A DNA stretch of 64,000 nt from Emticicia sp. 21SJ11W-3 (GCF_024138715.1 NZ_CP092074.1:4340001-4404000), one strand, 5' to 3'; shown: positions 43,057-52,871, counted from the stretch's first letter. Notes: a model not told the origin generated them from the sequence alone. Program-made: numbers and translations.

Positions 43057-43102
43057 ATTTCATAAACTATATTAGCAGCCTTTGTTCGTAGAGTTTGTCT
43101 CA

Positions 43103-44305
43103 CTACAAAACCCTTTGAATGATATTTCCGGTGGCCTTTTCTTTCAGAATTACCTTCTTGCGACCATCTGGCAAAAATTCATCCTTTATATGCCAGTGGT
43201 CTGCATCAAAATCTACAAACGGCGACGGCTCCGTTACGTCTGTTCTCCCTCGCCAGTCTATAATTTCTACCGGCTCCCACTTCTTAGTTTTAGCCGATTT
43301 GTAGCAGGCATCTATTACCGCATTAACTATGTAGCCATCATAGAAACTTTCCATTGGCGTACCTCCGTTATCCAGGCTATCAAACATATCCGTAAACATA
43401 TGGGTATAGCCCAATGAATTTACCTCATCGCCCACCGGAAACAACCAACCTGAGGCACTTTCTGCCTTTTCAGCCACGTAGCTAGACTCCTGCGCTGCCG
43501 TAAACATTTCAAAACCGGTACGCATAAAATGGTCTGTTCTGATAACCCCTTCCGTGCCTGACACTTCGTCTCTTAAATCCATGCCTCCCCTGAACGACCA
43601 GCTCACTTCAAACTGGGCAATAGCGCCACTGGCATATTTTACCAGAGCAATGGCATTATCTTCTGCTTCTATGGGCTTTACCTGTGTGGCAGCCCAGCAC
43701 ATCACCTCAACGGGTCTTATATCTTTGCCTATGTAGTTGCGGGCAATTTCAATACAATGGCAGCCCAGGTCTACAATTGCGCCTCCACCGGCTTTCTTTA
43801 GATCCCAAAACCAGCTTGAGTGAGGCCCGGGATGCGCTTCTCTGGAGCGCGCCCACGTTACCCGCCCGATTACCCCGTTTTTCACCGACTGCAGGGCATG
43901 CAGGGTTTTAGGGGTATAGGCCAGGTCTTCCAGATATCCATGAAAAATACCGGCCTTCTCAACCATTTCAAGTATTGCTCGGGCTTCATCTCCTGTACGG
44001 GCCAGAGGCTTTGTGCATAGCACCGCCTTTTTATATTTGCAACAAAGCTCAATAGCCTGAAAATGCAGGTCATTAGGTAAGCCTACAACTACCACGTTTA
44101 TGTTCTCATCTTTGATGGCGTCTTCCATGCTGGTGGTATACACGGGTATCCCCCACTCTTCGGCAAAAGATTTGCCGCGTTCTTCGCTTCTTGAATAAAC
44201 AACTTGTACACGGTCAGGTCTGCGATGCTCATGAAGAGATTTGGTATAGAACCAGCCAATAAGGCCGGTGCCCAGCATAGCAATTCTATGAGGTTTGTTA
44301 CTCAT
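43103..44305 (-). CDS. Gfo/Idh/MocA-family oxidoreductase
   Basis: A 400-residue NAD(P)-dependent oxidoreductase of sugar or inositol type. The Rossmann loop G-T-G-L-I-G lies near residues 12-17. The catalytic K is in C-T-K-P-L-A near 97-102 (the family's E-K-P motif with threonine), and the D-L-G-C-H-C-I-E-I block near 178 supplies the D-x3-H catalytic pair. There is no signal peptide. It sits alone on the minus strand between the nuclease and the respiratory operon. Together with DUF1080 and the propeller dehydrogenase it could belong to 3-keto-sugar metabolism, but the substrate is not evident. Confidence 0.9.
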   Translation of the reverse strand: MSNKPHRIAMLGTGLIGWFYTKSLHEHRRPDRVQVVYSRSEERGKSFAEEWGIPVYTTSMEDAIKDENINVVVVGLPNDLHFQAIELCCKYKKAVLCTKPLARTGDEARAILEMVEKAGIFHGYLEDLAYTPKTLHALQSVKNGVIGRVTWARSREAHPGPHSSWFWDLKKAGGGAIVDLGCHCIEIARNYIGKDIRPVEVMCWAATQVKPIEAEDNAIALVKYASGAIAQFEVSWSFRGGMDLRDEVSGTEGVIRTDHFMRTGFEMFTAAQESSYVAEKAESASGWLFPVGDEVNSLGYTHMFTDMFDSLDNGGTPMESFYDGYIVNAVIDACYKSAKTKKWEPVEIIDWRGRTDVTEPSPFVDFDADHWHIKDEFLPDGRKKVILKEKATGNIIQRVL

Positions 44306-44403
44306 GGTTAAAATATTTTAAGGTTGATAGATTGGGGGCGGCTTGTCTATACAAGCCCAATGCAAGATACTAAAGAATCAGGAAACCCAAGAGGTAGAAA
44401 TAA

Positions 44404-44437
44404 AAAAGAATCTGCCACACAGGTAGCAGATTCTTTT
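44404..44437 (-). terminator. Intrinsic terminator of the respiratory operon
   Basis: Arms AAAAGAATCTGC (44404-44415) and GCAGATTCTTTT (44426-44437) give a 12-bp stem with a 10-base loop, 28 bases after the last gene of the long minus-strand run. Reading on the minus strand, a T-rich run follows. Confidence 0.85.
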
Positions 44438-44464
44438 CCGGTAATATCGGTATGCACGGCAGGC

Positions 44465-44728
44465 TTAGCCGTTAAGTTTCAGACGCATTTCTTTTTTAGC
44501 GGCTCTGAACCAGATAAAAATCAGAGTAGGCACTGAAAGGTAAGTAATAACAAGCAGATACAATATTCCGTCATTAATACCTGTTCCTATTTCGCCTCTG
44601 CCTTCACTTAAATTGCTGCCAACGGTGGCACGGCACATAGCACATTGCGCCATTGAAACTGAGCAATTAAATAAAAACACAATAACCGTTACCGCAAATA
44701 ATTTTAAGGCTTTCATGTTTTTAAACAT
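44465..44728 (-). CDS. Small CxxC membrane protein, last gene of oxidase operon
   Basis: An 87-residue protein with a signal or anchor helix (about 6-27, ending in V-S-M-A-Q), a C-A-M-C motif at about 29-32, and a second membrane helix near 56-75. It overlaps the DUF420 gene by eight bases. The C-x2-C on the outer face could bind copper or heme, or act in thiol chemistry during oxidase assembly. That is an inference from position; I do not know a named family for it. Confidence 0.65.
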   Translation of the reverse strand: MFKNMKALKLFAVTVIVFLFNCSVSMAQCAMCRATVGSNLSEGRGEIGTGINDGILYLLVITYLSVPTLIFIWFRAAKKEMRLKLNG

Positions 44729-45251
44729 AATATGGTCTGATCATAATATACGCAATCACACCAGTTATTGAAACATACAACCAGATAGGAAATGCAATTC
44801 TTGCAATCTTTTTGTGTCTGCTCATCTGATTACTCCACGAAAAATAATACGTTCTTAAAACCAGTGGCAACACTATAAAAGACAAACCTATATGGCTTAT
44901 CAACACAAAGAAATAAATGTAGCGTATGGTACCTTCGCCGCCGAACTTAGTGCTCGGATTCGAAATATGATAAGCTACATAACACAAAAGGAATAATGCA
45001 CCTAATGCAAACGCACCCGTCATTACACGCTTATGCTGGTCAATCTGCCCCTGCTTAATTAAGTAGAAACCATACAATAACAATACTGCCGTTAAAGAAT
45101 TAATCACCCCTATTACATGAGGCAAAGTACTTGTCCAGGCACCAAAATCTATCTTTTGGGGAATCCCCAACAACAATGCTACTGCTACCGGTATCACAAC
45201 CGACAACAGGTTTATCCACAACATGGATTTTCTTTCTAATTGCGCTTCCAT
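44721..45251 (-). CDS. DUF420 family membrane protein (cytochrome oxidase-associated)
   Basis: A 176-residue protein with five predicted membrane helices. Conserved histidines lie in T-L-P-H-V-I-G-V-I-N-S (about 44), V-A-Y-H-I-S-N (about 93) and I-S-H-I-G-L (about 118), the DUF420 pattern. Members of this family are encoded with SCO1 and heme-copper oxidase genes and are thought to help oxidase assembly or heme handling. It lies 14 bases after the SCO1 stop. Confidence 0.85.
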   Translation of the reverse strand: MEAQLERKSMLWINLLSVVIPVAVALLLGIPQKIDFGAWTSTLPHVIGVINSLTAVLLLYGFYLIKQGQIDQHKRVMTGAFALGALFLLCYVAYHISNPSTKFGGEGTIRYIYFFVLISHIGLSFIVLPLVLRTYYFSWSNQMSRHKKIARIAFPIWLYVSITGVIAYIMIRPYYV

Positions 45252-45265
45252 CTGCTTATTTTCCT

Positions 45266-45970
45266 CTATCGAGATTTGTTTTGATCTTTATAAATTTCTT
45301 CTAAAACTTTTATTTCTGCCTGCAAACGTTCTATATCTGCATTAAAAGTTCCATCATATATTCCTCTTATGTAGCCATCTTTATCTATCAGCATTATCTT
45401 CTCTGAATGGATAAACATTTCATCTACATTTTTTATGTTCTTATCATACTCTGACGCATCTGCCACAGGTAATTTATAACCTTTAATAGCCAAATCATAA
45501 ATTGCCTTTTTTTCGCCTGTCAGAAAAAACCACTTCCCGTTTTTAGCATCAAATTTCTTTGCATATTCTTTCAGTACCTGAGGGGTATCATGGTTCGGGT
45601 CTACCGAGTGAGAAATCAACATTACATCCGGGTTATCCATAAAAACATCCTGTACCCTAAGCATGGCCGAACTCAGTTTAGGACAAATGGTGCCGCAGCG
45701 GGTAAAGAAAAAATCTGCAACGTAAATTTTACCTTTGGTTTGCTCTGAAGAAAACTTCTGCCCATTCTGATCTGTCAATTCAAACGCAGGTATCTGATGA
45801 AAAACCGTGTCGGCACCTTTCATCAAAACCATTCCCCTATCGTCCGTTTCAGGCATAAAATAGGGTAGCTTGTAATAGTTATTTCCGAACAACTTCAGAA
45901 ATATAAATATAAAAGCCGGAACTACCAGTATCACTACTAGTATTCCGGCTTTGATAGTATTTTTACTCAT
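45266..45970 (-). CDS. SCO1/SenC family copper chaperone
   Basis: A 234-residue membrane-anchored thioredoxin-fold protein that delivers copper to the CuA site of oxidase subunit II. The ATG at 45968-45970 is chosen because it overlaps the upstream stop as ATGA and starts directly at the membrane anchor (I-K-A-G-I-L-V-V-I-L-V-V-P-A-F). The longer frame to 46069 is a shadow of the subunit IV gene. The copper motif is atypical: F-T-R-C-G-T-I-C-P-K-L fits C-x3-C, and the distal His is in I-S-H-S-V-D-P. It follows coxIV. Confidence 0.9.
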   Translation of the reverse strand: MSKNTIKAGILVVILVVPAFIFIFLKLFGNNYYKLPYFMPETDDRGMVLMKGADTVFHQIPAFELTDQNGQKFSSEQTKGKIYVADFFFTRCGTICPKLSSAMLRVQDVFMDNPDVMLISHSVDPNHDTPQVLKEYAKKFDAKNGKWFFLTGEKKAIYDLAIKGYKLPVADASEYDKNIKNVDEMFIHSEKIMLIDKDGYIRGIYDGTFNADIERLQAEIKVLEEIYKDQNKSR

Positions 45971-46305
45971 TTTGGAAATATGAAACGTTCGAAACCGATA
46001 TACCCACCTTCCACAATCAACGCTATAATCAACCAAACCACAAAGATACAAGGTAAGATGATTGTCCATATCAAAGATTTCACTTCATGCTTTAAGTGCA
46101 TAAAGATACCCACAATATAATAGGCTTTGACGATAGTCAGAATCACAAAGATTCCAATCTTTGTCCATTTATAGTGGTCTGCATCAATTAAAAATGCAAT
46201 TACGAACTCAAATGAAGTAATGATTAAAAGTATCCAAAACGTTTTCCAGATCTCTTTTGTTTGCGCTGGAAGTTTTTCTCCGTGAGGTTCTGAATGATGA
46301 GCCAT
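45967..46305 (-). CDS. Cytochrome c oxidase subunit IV
   Basis: A 112-residue membrane protein with three helices (about 21-39, 47-66 and 76-96). The conserved A-Y-Y-I-V-G-I-F-M-H-L-K-H-E between helices is characteristic of bacterial heme-copper oxidase subunit IV (CtaF/CyoD type). It stabilises the oxidase and has no cofactor. It overlaps the SCO1 gene by four bases and follows a coxIII gene by 68 bases. Confidence 0.88.
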   Translation of the reverse strand: MAHHSEPHGEKLPAQTKEIWKTFWILLIITSFEFVIAFLIDADHYKWTKIGIFVILTIVKAYYIVGIFMHLKHEVKSLIWTIILPCIFVVWLIIALIVEGGYIGFERFIFPK

Positions 46306-46373
46306 TTTTTGTCTAATATTTTAAGTTTACTCAATCTATAGATTGAATTTTCTGAAATCAATATCCAAGCCAA

Positions 46374-47120
46374 CTACACAAGGTAGAAGAAAGTAAATAC
46401 AAATACCCAAACAAGGTCTACAAAGTGCCAGTATAAGCCAACTTTTTCAATCATTTCGTAGTGTCCGCGTTTTTCGTATACACCATTAGCGGTGTTATAA
46501 AAAACCAGTACATTAAGCACCACACCAGACAACACGTGAGTTCCGTGAAACCCTGTTATGAAGAAAAAGAAATCAGCAAATGCCGGAGGCCCATATTGGT
46601 TTTGAACAAGGTTGGCACCAAAAATTTTGGTTCCGTTTGCCAGGGTTAGGCCCTCTTCTGTACCATGAATAAAGTGTGACCACTCCCATGCCTGAGAACT
46701 TAAGAAAGCTATACCACCAAGGATAGTCCATAACATATATTTCTCAACATCAGCTTTATCACGACGATGACCTGCCTCAACAGCTAACACCATAGTAACC
46801 GAACTCATGATTAGAATAAAAGTCATGATACCCACAAATACAAGTGGAGCCTCTATACCATGCAAAAAAGGTACGGCTTCAAATACACGTTCTGGTATTG
46901 GCCACCAGGTAGTAGAGAATTCAAAGTTTTTTCTTAATCCTTCAAAGGTCGGAAAACTAAACCGTACCAAACCATAAGAAACCAGTAACGCTGAAAAAGT
47001 AAACGTATCTGAAAGGAGAAAAACCCACATCATCAGTTTTCCATATCCAACTTTCATAGGTTGGGTTCCACCTTTCCAAATCAAATGTTCAGCGGTTGTT
47101 GAGGTATTTGCACTTGCCAT
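46374..47120 (-). CDS. Cytochrome c oxidase subunit III (second copy)
   Basis: A 248-residue membrane protein with the subunit III fold: M-M-W-V-F-L-L-S-D-T-F-T-F-S-A-L-L, Q-A-W-E-W-S-H-F-I, F-F-F-I-T-G-F-H-G-T-H-V-L-S-G near 188-202 and Y-W-H-F-V-D-L-V-W-V-F-V-F near the end. It follows another coxIII gene by 68 bases. Two adjacent, non-identical subunit III genes are common in Bacteroidota oxidase operons; the two polypeptides may both be in the complex. Confidence 0.92.
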   Translation of the reverse strand: MASANTSTTAEHLIWKGGTQPMKVGYGKLMMWVFLLSDTFTFSALLVSYGLVRFSFPTFEGLRKNFEFSTTWWPIPERVFEAVPFLHGIEAPLVFVGIMTFILIMSSVTMVLAVEAGHRRDKADVEKYMLWTILGGIAFLSSQAWEWSHFIHGTEEGLTLANGTKIFGANLVQNQYGPPAFADFFFFITGFHGTHVLSGVVLNVLVFYNTANGVYEKRGHYEMIEKVGLYWHFVDLVWVFVFTFFYLV

Positions 47121-47188
47121 AGCTGATAGTTTCTGAATATCAAACCGGTCGGTTAGGAACCAGCCTGAATCTTGAAATTGTAAAATGT

Positions 47189-47788
47189 TTATCTAAAATA
47201 CAATAAAAATACAAATAAATACACCCATAGTAGGTCAAGGAAATGCCATGAAGTGGCGCAAACCTCTACCAGTAAAGTATTCTTCGAGTTAATCTTGGTT
47301 CTGAACGCCATAATAAAAGTGGCTATCAGAATACCCAGACCAATAACCAGGTGCGCCATGTGCAGGCCGGTGAAAATGTAAAAGAATGAACCCGAAGGAT
47401 TACCCTTTAAAAACACACCCTGCTGCTGCAGATTTTGCCAACCCAGGTACTGCATAACCAGGAACGCAATTCCAAATCCGAAGGTAAGCGCTACTGCCAA
47501 CTTTAATGTCGGTTGTTTATCAGCCTTAGCTGCCCTCAGGGCAAAATGCATAGATATACTACTGATAACTAAAACAACAGTGCTAAACCAGAATATTTGA
47601 GGAATCTCGAATTCTACCCAGTTACCTTCTGCTCTTCTTACCAGATATGCACTTGTTTGCGATGCAAACAACATAATAATGGTAATAATAAAGAGCCAAA
47701 CCATAAACTTCCACTTGTTTACCGACAAAACCACTTTGGGCTCTTCGGTAATTTTATTTGCAGGTATCTTTACTACTTTCTGACTCAT
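47189..47788 (-). CDS. Cytochrome c oxidase subunit III (first copy, shorter)
   Basis: A 199-residue membrane protein with five predicted helices. The family blocks are F-M-V-W-L-F-I-I-T-I, Y-L-G-W-Q-N-L, F-Y-I-F-T-G-L-H-M-A-H-L-V-I-G near 140-155 and S-W-H-F-L-D-L-L-W-V-Y-L at the end. The ATG at 47786-47788 is chosen over the upstream one at 47845, because the extra residues overlap the heme O synthase gene and lack family similarity. It is shorter than the second copy and probably lacks two N-terminal helices. Confidence 0.9.
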   Translation of the reverse strand: MSQKVVKIPANKITEEPKVVLSVNKWKFMVWLFIITIIMLFASQTSAYLVRRAEGNWVEFEIPQIFWFSTVVLVISSISMHFALRAAKADKQPTLKLAVALTFGFGIAFLVMQYLGWQNLQQQGVFLKGNPSGSFFYIFTGLHMAHLVIGLGILIATFIMAFRTKINSKNTLLVEVCATSWHFLDLLWVYLFVFLLYFR

Positions 47789-47810
47789 CTTTTTTCGATA
47801 TCTATAGGTC

Positions 47811-48692
47811 TTAAAGTTTATCCAGAAGGTATGCAATCTGCACAACCGGAAGATAAATAAAAGACCCGAACATTAATTGAAGTGCTGCTTTACGATCTAC
47901 CTTTCGCATTAAGTGAAAAGTCTGCGCCAGAAACAACACCCCGAAAATCATGGCCACAACGGCCGAATTGATACCCGTAATACCCATGTAATATGGTACC
48001 CAACATAAGGGCAACAAAAACAGGGTGTAAATCATAATCTGAATAGCCGAGTTTAAATTTTGTCCACCTTTAGAAGGTAGTAACTTAAACCCTGCCTTAT
48101 TATAATCTTCATCAAGCACCCAGGCAATTGCCCAGAAGTGCGGAAACTGCCAGAAAAACTGAATAGCAAATAAGATGCCTGGCTCCATTCCGAAATGGTT
48201 AGTAGCGGCTATCCAGCCAATCATCGGAGGAAAAGCCCCCGGTAATGCGCCAACCGCAACGGCAATGGGTCCCACACGTTTCAGCGGAGTATAAACAAAA
48301 CCATACAGTACCATCGATAATAAGGCTACCAGACCGGCTCTGAAATTGAACTCATAAAACAAAATATACATGGCAACCGCAGCCAATACCCAACCAAAAA
48401 AGGCCGCCTCTTTAACAGAGAGCCTGCCACTGGGTAAAGGTCTGTCTTGGGTGCGCTTCATTAATTTATCCAGATCTTTTTCAATTATCTGATTAATAAT
48501 GTTCGCCGCCGCTGTAGTTGAAAAAGCAGCTATACAGAAAAGAACTAACTTAAATGCATCAACTTTGTCGGCCCCCAAAATAAAACCAAAAGCACCAGAA
48601 AAAACAACTGTCGCCGATAACCGAAACTTAGTTATATCGTAGAGAGCTTTTAATTTTACACCAATTATATTTTGACTAACGGATTGATTCAT
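47811..48692 (-). CDS. ctaB: Protoheme IX farnesyltransferase (heme O synthase)
   Basis: A 293-residue UbiA-superfamily enzyme with about nine membrane helices that attaches a farnesyl group to heme B. The first Asp-rich motif is N-I-I-N-Q-I-I-E-K-D-L-D-K-L-M-K-R-T (about 63-80), followed by R-P-L-P-S-G. The second is W-V-L-D-E-D-Y-N-K-A-G-F-K-L-L-P near 195-210. It overlaps the heme A synthase gene by 17 bases. Together the two make heme A for the oxidase encoded next to them. Confidence 0.93.
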   Translation of the reverse strand: MNQSVSQNIIGVKLKALYDITKFRLSATVVFSGAFGFILGADKVDAFKLVLFCIAAFSTTAAANIINQIIEKDLDKLMKRTQDRPLPSGRLSVKEAAFFGWVLAAVAMYILFYEFNFRAGLVALLSMVLYGFVYTPLKRVGPIAVAVGALPGAFPPMIGWIAATNHFGMEPGILFAIQFFWQFPHFWAIAWVLDEDYNKAGFKLLPSKGGQNLNSAIQIMIYTLFLLPLCWVPYYMGITGINSAVVAMIFGVLFLAQTFHLMRKVDRKAALQLMFGSFIYLPVVQIAYLLDKL

Positions 48693-49668
48693 TACTTAAA
48701 TAAAACTCCTGAACTCCTCTAAAAACTCTTTCTTTATTTAATAAAAGATACAAAACAAATTGTATCCCCAACATCAAAATAGCTACTGTTAAATGTACAG
48801 GCTGTGCAAAATACGGGAAACCCAGATAATTTAAAAACAAACCTGATAACATTTCTACACCTAACAAGGCTATTAAAGCAATCGAAAAACGGTTAATAAT
48901 CCCTTTGCTACTACTATTTCTTTTTAATCGATAGTAAAAGAATAAATGCAAAACTGTAACTACAATTGAGAACCATCTGTGCATTTGAAACTTACCACCC
49001 AAATTAGAAATCCATTCAGACCGCATATCAGACCCCATTAGTATCGCAACCTGATCTATCGTTTCTCTTACCTGTGTACCCAAAAGAACCTGCCCAGTAG
49101 TTACCAGAATCAAGGCAGTAAGTAGAAAACTCAACGACCCTGCATCCTTTACCTCTTCAACAATTACAACTTTTGTGTAAGAACGGGCAACTGCATACAA
49201 AAGAATGAAAACAATTACAACAGAAAGCAACATGTGCAAGGTAATAATTACCGGATGCAATTCAGTTGATACAACAATTGAGCCCAGCCATCCTTCAAAA
49301 CCAACCAGAACAAACGCCAGAAAACTTAACCAGACAATTGCTCTATCCTTCGCTCTAAAGGCTAAAAACGAAGAAATAAATGTAGCAAATATTAAAAGAC
49401 CAATTGTAACGCCAACCAAACGGTTTACATACTCAACCCAGGTTTTAACGGCATTAAATTCAACTTCACCTTTAAGTTTTGCACCAAAAATCTCTTTATA
49501 ATTAGGCGGAAGCTGCGAAGCGTCAGTAGGCGGAACCCAACTTCCAAAACACTTTGGCCAATCAGGGCAACCCATTCCAGAGCCAGAAGCACGAACAATC
49601 CCCCCTACCAGAATCAACACATAAACTGCGCCGATTGTCCAAATACCCAGTCTTCTGAAAACTTGCAT
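48676..49668 (-). CDS. ctaA: Heme A synthase (COX15/CtaA)
   Basis: A 330-residue membrane enzyme that oxidises the heme O methyl group to a formyl group. It has eight predicted helices. The conserved elements are G-G-I-V-R-A-S-G-S-G-M-G-C-P-D-W-P-K-C-F-G near 22-42 (the cysteine pair), E-Y-V-N-R near 84, I-I-T-L-H-M-L near 142, Q-M-H-R-W near 228 and P-V-H-L-T near 295 as heme-ligand histidines. It lies directly upstream of heme O synthase and 68 bases after subunit I. Confidence 0.93.
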   Translation of the reverse strand: MQVFRRLGIWTIGAVYVLILVGGIVRASGSGMGCPDWPKCFGSWVPPTDASQLPPNYKEIFGAKLKGEVEFNAVKTWVEYVNRLVGVTIGLLIFATFISSFLAFRAKDRAIVWLSFLAFVLVGFEGWLGSIVVSTELHPVIITLHMLLSVVIVFILLYAVARSYTKVVIVEEVKDAGSLSFLLTALILVTTGQVLLGTQVRETIDQVAILMGSDMRSEWISNLGGKFQMHRWFSIVVTVLHLFFYYRLKRNSSSKGIINRFSIALIALLGVEMLSGLFLNYLGFPYFAQPVHLTVAILMLGIQFVLYLLLNKERVFRGVQEFYLSNESIR

Positions 49669-49736
49669 ACTTCTACGCTTTTCTTTAACCGGTAGTTCTA
49701 TTGCTAAAACTACCGGTCTATATTATAACCTGAAAA

Positions 49737-51614
49737 TCAATCAGGAATACTGTAATCATATTTGATACCTTCAATATCCTTCTCAGTTTTAATTTCTTCG
49801 TTCTCTTCTTCCAGATTTGATTCAGGAGTAGCCGAGAAAGGTATATTCTGAGGGATAAAGTCTTCAGCAGCACCGGGCTTGCTGTAATCATAAGGCCAAC
49901 GATATACGGTTGGTATTTCACCAGGCCAGTTACCATGACCAGGCTCTACAGGAGTTGTCCACTCTAAAGTGTTCGAACGCCAAGGGTTTGCAGTTGCCTT
50001 TTTACCCCAGAACATTGAATAGAAGAAGTTGAACAAGAAAATTAAGTTAGCTGCAAATACTACAATGGCAGCAATGGTACTTAACTCTGCTAAATCCTGG
50101 TACTTAGATGTAAAATCGAAACCTGTATAAGAGTAATAACGTCTTGGGAAACCAGCGATACCCAGATAATGTTGCGGGAAGAACACCACATATACTCCGG
50201 CAAATGTTATCCAGAAGTGAATATAACCCAGAGTTGAGTTCATCATTCTACCAAACATCTTAGGGAACCAGTGGTAAACACCAGCTACCATACCAAAGAA
50301 GGCAGCAGAACCCATAACAAGGTGAAAGTGAGCTACCACAAAGTAGGTATCATGCAATTGAATATCCAAAGCACTGTTACCAAGAATAATACCTGTAACA
50401 CCACCTGATACGAAGAATGAAACAAGACCAATTGAGAACATCATGGCTGGCGTAAATACTATATTTCCTCTCCACATGGTAGTAATATAGTTAAAGGCCT
50501 TAACCGCTGACGGTACCGCAATAATCAGGGTTAGCAACATGAATACCGACCCAAGGAAAGGATTCATACCTGACATAAACATATGGTGAGCCCATACAAT
50601 AAACGCCAGGAACATAATACCCAACATTGAGAAGATCATAGCACGGTAACCGAAAATCGGTTTTCTTGAGTTAGTAGCAATGATTTCAGAGGTCATACCC
50701 AAAGCAGGAAGGATTACAATGTAAACCTCTGGGTGACCCAGGAACCAGAACAAATGCTGGAACAAAATCGGGCTACCACCCTGGTTAGGCAATGCCTGCC
50801 CGTTAATATAGATATCTGACAAATAGAAACTTGTGCCAAAACTACGGTCGAAAATCAATAACAATGCTGCTGACAACAATACAGGAAACGAAAGAATACC
50901 CAATATGGCAGTAAAAGTAAATGCCCAAATTGTTAGCGGCATCTTATCAAACGTCATACCTTTAGTACGTAGGTTGATAACCGTAGTTACGTAGTTTACA
51001 CTACCCAACAAACTAGATACAATAAATATGGCCATACTTACCAACCATAGTGTCATACCGGTACCAGAACCAGGAGCAGCACCAGATAATGCACTTAAAG
51101 GTGGGTAAACAACCCATCCGCCACCAGCAGGACCATCTTGCACAAACAATGATGCAAACATAATAACACTTGAAAGGAAGAAGAACCAGTATGACAACAT
51201 GTTCATGAAACCTGATGCCATATCTCTTGCTCCAATCTGAAGTGGAATAAGGAAATTTGAGAAAGTACCACTTAAACCTGCAGTTAATACAAAGAATACC
51301 ATGATGGTTCCGTGCATTGTTACAAGCGCAATGTAATAGTTAGGGTCAAGCTTTCCGGCATCATCAAACCACCTCTCACCCAGAATCGGTTTTAACCAAC
51401 CCAGGTCAATACCAGGATAACCTAATTGAAGACGAAATACTAATGACAGAAAACCACCAATCAGCGCCCATACAATACCTGAAATCAAATATTGCTTAGC
51501 AATTACTTTATGGTCTTCAGAAAAGATATACTTTCTGATAAAACTTTGCTCGTGGTGTTCGTGAGCGTGGTCATGGTCATTGGCATGTACGTCTGCGTGT
51601 GCTACTGCTGCCAT
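49737..51614 (-). CDS. ctaD: Cytochrome c oxidase subunit I (heme-copper oxidase, A family)
   Basis: A 625-residue catalytic subunit that reduces oxygen to water and pumps protons. A histidine-rich N-terminus (H-A-N-D-H-D-H-A-H-E-H-H) precedes twelve or more helices. The Cu-B and cross-linked Tyr motif is W-F-L-G-H-P-E-V-Y-I-V-I-L-P near 287-300, with W-A-H-H-M-F near 337 supplying the other two Cu-B histidines. The heme ligands are T-M-H-G-T near 95 and H-F-H-L-V near 428. The K- and D-channel residues fit type A. It follows subunit II by 41 bases. Confidence 0.97.
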   Translation of the reverse strand: MAAVAHADVHANDHDHAHEHHEQSFIRKYIFSEDHKVIAKQYLISGIVWALIGGFLSLVFRLQLGYPGIDLGWLKPILGERWFDDAGKLDPNYYIALVTMHGTIMVFFVLTAGLSGTFSNFLIPLQIGARDMASGFMNMLSYWFFFLSSVIMFASLFVQDGPAGGGWVVYPPLSALSGAAPGSGTGMTLWLVSMAIFIVSSLLGSVNYVTTVINLRTKGMTFDKMPLTIWAFTFTAILGILSFPVLLSAALLLIFDRSFGTSFYLSDIYINGQALPNQGGSPILFQHLFWFLGHPEVYIVILPALGMTSEIIATNSRKPIFGYRAMIFSMLGIMFLAFIVWAHHMFMSGMNPFLGSVFMLLTLIIAVPSAVKAFNYITTMWRGNIVFTPAMMFSIGLVSFFVSGGVTGIILGNSALDIQLHDTYFVVAHFHLVMGSAAFFGMVAGVYHWFPKMFGRMMNSTLGYIHFWITFAGVYVVFFPQHYLGIAGFPRRYYSYTGFDFTSKYQDLAELSTIAAIVVFAANLIFLFNFFYSMFWGKKATANPWRSNTLEWTTPVEPGHGNWPGEIPTVYRWPYDYSKPGAAEDFIPQNIPFSATPESNLEEENEEIKTEKDIEGIKYDYSIPD

Positions 51615-51655
51615 AATTTATTACTATTTTAAGAATTTTCTGTTGTTATAAAGAA

Positions 51656-52780
51656 TTACATAGAAGCCGCTACTGGCTTTGCTGTTGTGGTTGAATCAGA
51701 TGCGGCCGCTTCACCACCAGTATATTTCAAGGCTTTGGCTTTCAGATTGGCCGGAACCTTGTCAATAAACTCAGGTTTAACAGACAATAATGGTTTTTGC
51801 TCTTTTTTCCATTTTTCATAATCTGCCGGCTCATCAACAATAAGATTCAGCTTCATAGCAAAGTGGCTACGACCACAAACCTCAGTACATGCAATCTCAT
51901 ATTTAAAATCAGGGTTACCTAATTCAGCACGCATATCAGCAGTACTTTTATCGGCAACAAACCAGAACTTGGTAGGCATACCCGGCACTGCATCCATCTT
52001 CACACGCATGTGAGGAATAAACACACTGTGCAACACATCTCTTGCTCTGATCTTCAACAATACAGGTTTTCCTTTTGGAATATGTAGTTCTGTATTACTT
52101 GTAAAATCATCAAATGAATGTTCGTCGGTGAAATCAACACCAAACTCATTACCTTCCGAATCGTTGATTAATTTGTAATTGTAGTTACCCAATTTCTCAT
52201 CATCCACACCACTATAACGCACCATCCATGAAAACTGTTTTCCTACAACCTCAATTACTTCTGCATCTTCAGGCGCATCAGACATGATTCTGTTCCAGGC
52301 TCTTAAGCCCGTGAAAACCAAACCTGCCATTACAATCGCAGGAATCAAAGTCCAGACAATTTCAAGTGTATTATTATGAGGATAATAATAAGCCTTTCTG
52401 TCTTTTTTATAACGATACTTTAAAGGGAAGTAAAAAAGAACAGAGTTAACCAAAAAGAAAGCCAATGTAATAACAGTGATACCAAACCAGAACCAGTAAT
52501 CAGTTTCTTTTCCATGTACAGAAGAGGCAGAAGGCATATCACCAAAAGCCATCAGGAAATCTTTCTTGGCATAGTTAAATGACCACACAACTCCGATTAC
52601 ACTAACAATCCAGAATATAAATAGACCAATGGCATTAGAATTATTTGCACCATCAACCACCGAGTCATTTTCTTCCTCCGTCTTTCCCTTTACACCTTTC
52701 AATAGAGTTTGGGTTTTGGAAATAACCAAAATGGTTAGTACCAAAAACACAACAGCTAAAATAACAATTAATGAGGTCAT
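51656..52780 (-). CDS. ctaC: Cytochrome c oxidase subunit II
   Basis: A 374-residue subunit with three possible N-terminal helices (about 4-18, 50-66 and 97-115) and a periplasmic cupredoxin domain. The dinuclear copper CuA site is seen in V-L-H-S-V-F-I-P-H and, later, C-T-E-V-C-G-R-S-H-F-A-M, the full C-x3-C-x3-H-x2-M motif. There is no C-terminal heme motif, so this is not a fused caa3 subunit II; electrons would come from a separate cytochrome or from complex III proteins. It lies between actF and subunit I. Confidence 0.95.
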   Translation of the reverse strand: MTSLIVILAVVFLVLTILVISKTQTLLKGVKGKTEEENDSVVDGANNSNAIGLFIFWIVSVIGVVWSFNYAKKDFLMAFGDMPSASSVHGKETDYWFWFGITVITLAFFLVNSVLFYFPLKYRYKKDRKAYYYPHNNTLEIVWTLIPAIVMAGLVFTGLRAWNRIMSDAPEDAEVIEVVGKQFSWMVRYSGVDDEKLGNYNYKLINDSEGNEFGVDFTDEHSFDDFTSNTELHIPKGKPVLLKIRARDVLHSVFIPHMRVKMDAVPGMPTKFWFVADKSTADMRAELGNPDFKYEIACTEVCGRSHFAMKLNLIVDEPADYEKWKKEQKPLLSVKPEFIDKVPANLKAKALKYTGGEAAASDSTTTAKPVAASM

Positions 52781-52871
52781 GTTACTAAAAATTTACAAGT
52801 TATAAGTGCCTAATCCTTGTATGTTTTAAAATTTAATCGAAAAAACCGGTACCTTAAAAAACTTTTCTGTA

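Noticed and set aside
44404-44437. Possible small CRISPR-like repeat
   Set aside because: It is a single inverted repeat with a T tail after the operon end, so an intrinsic terminator. No direct repeat array was seen anywhere in the window.
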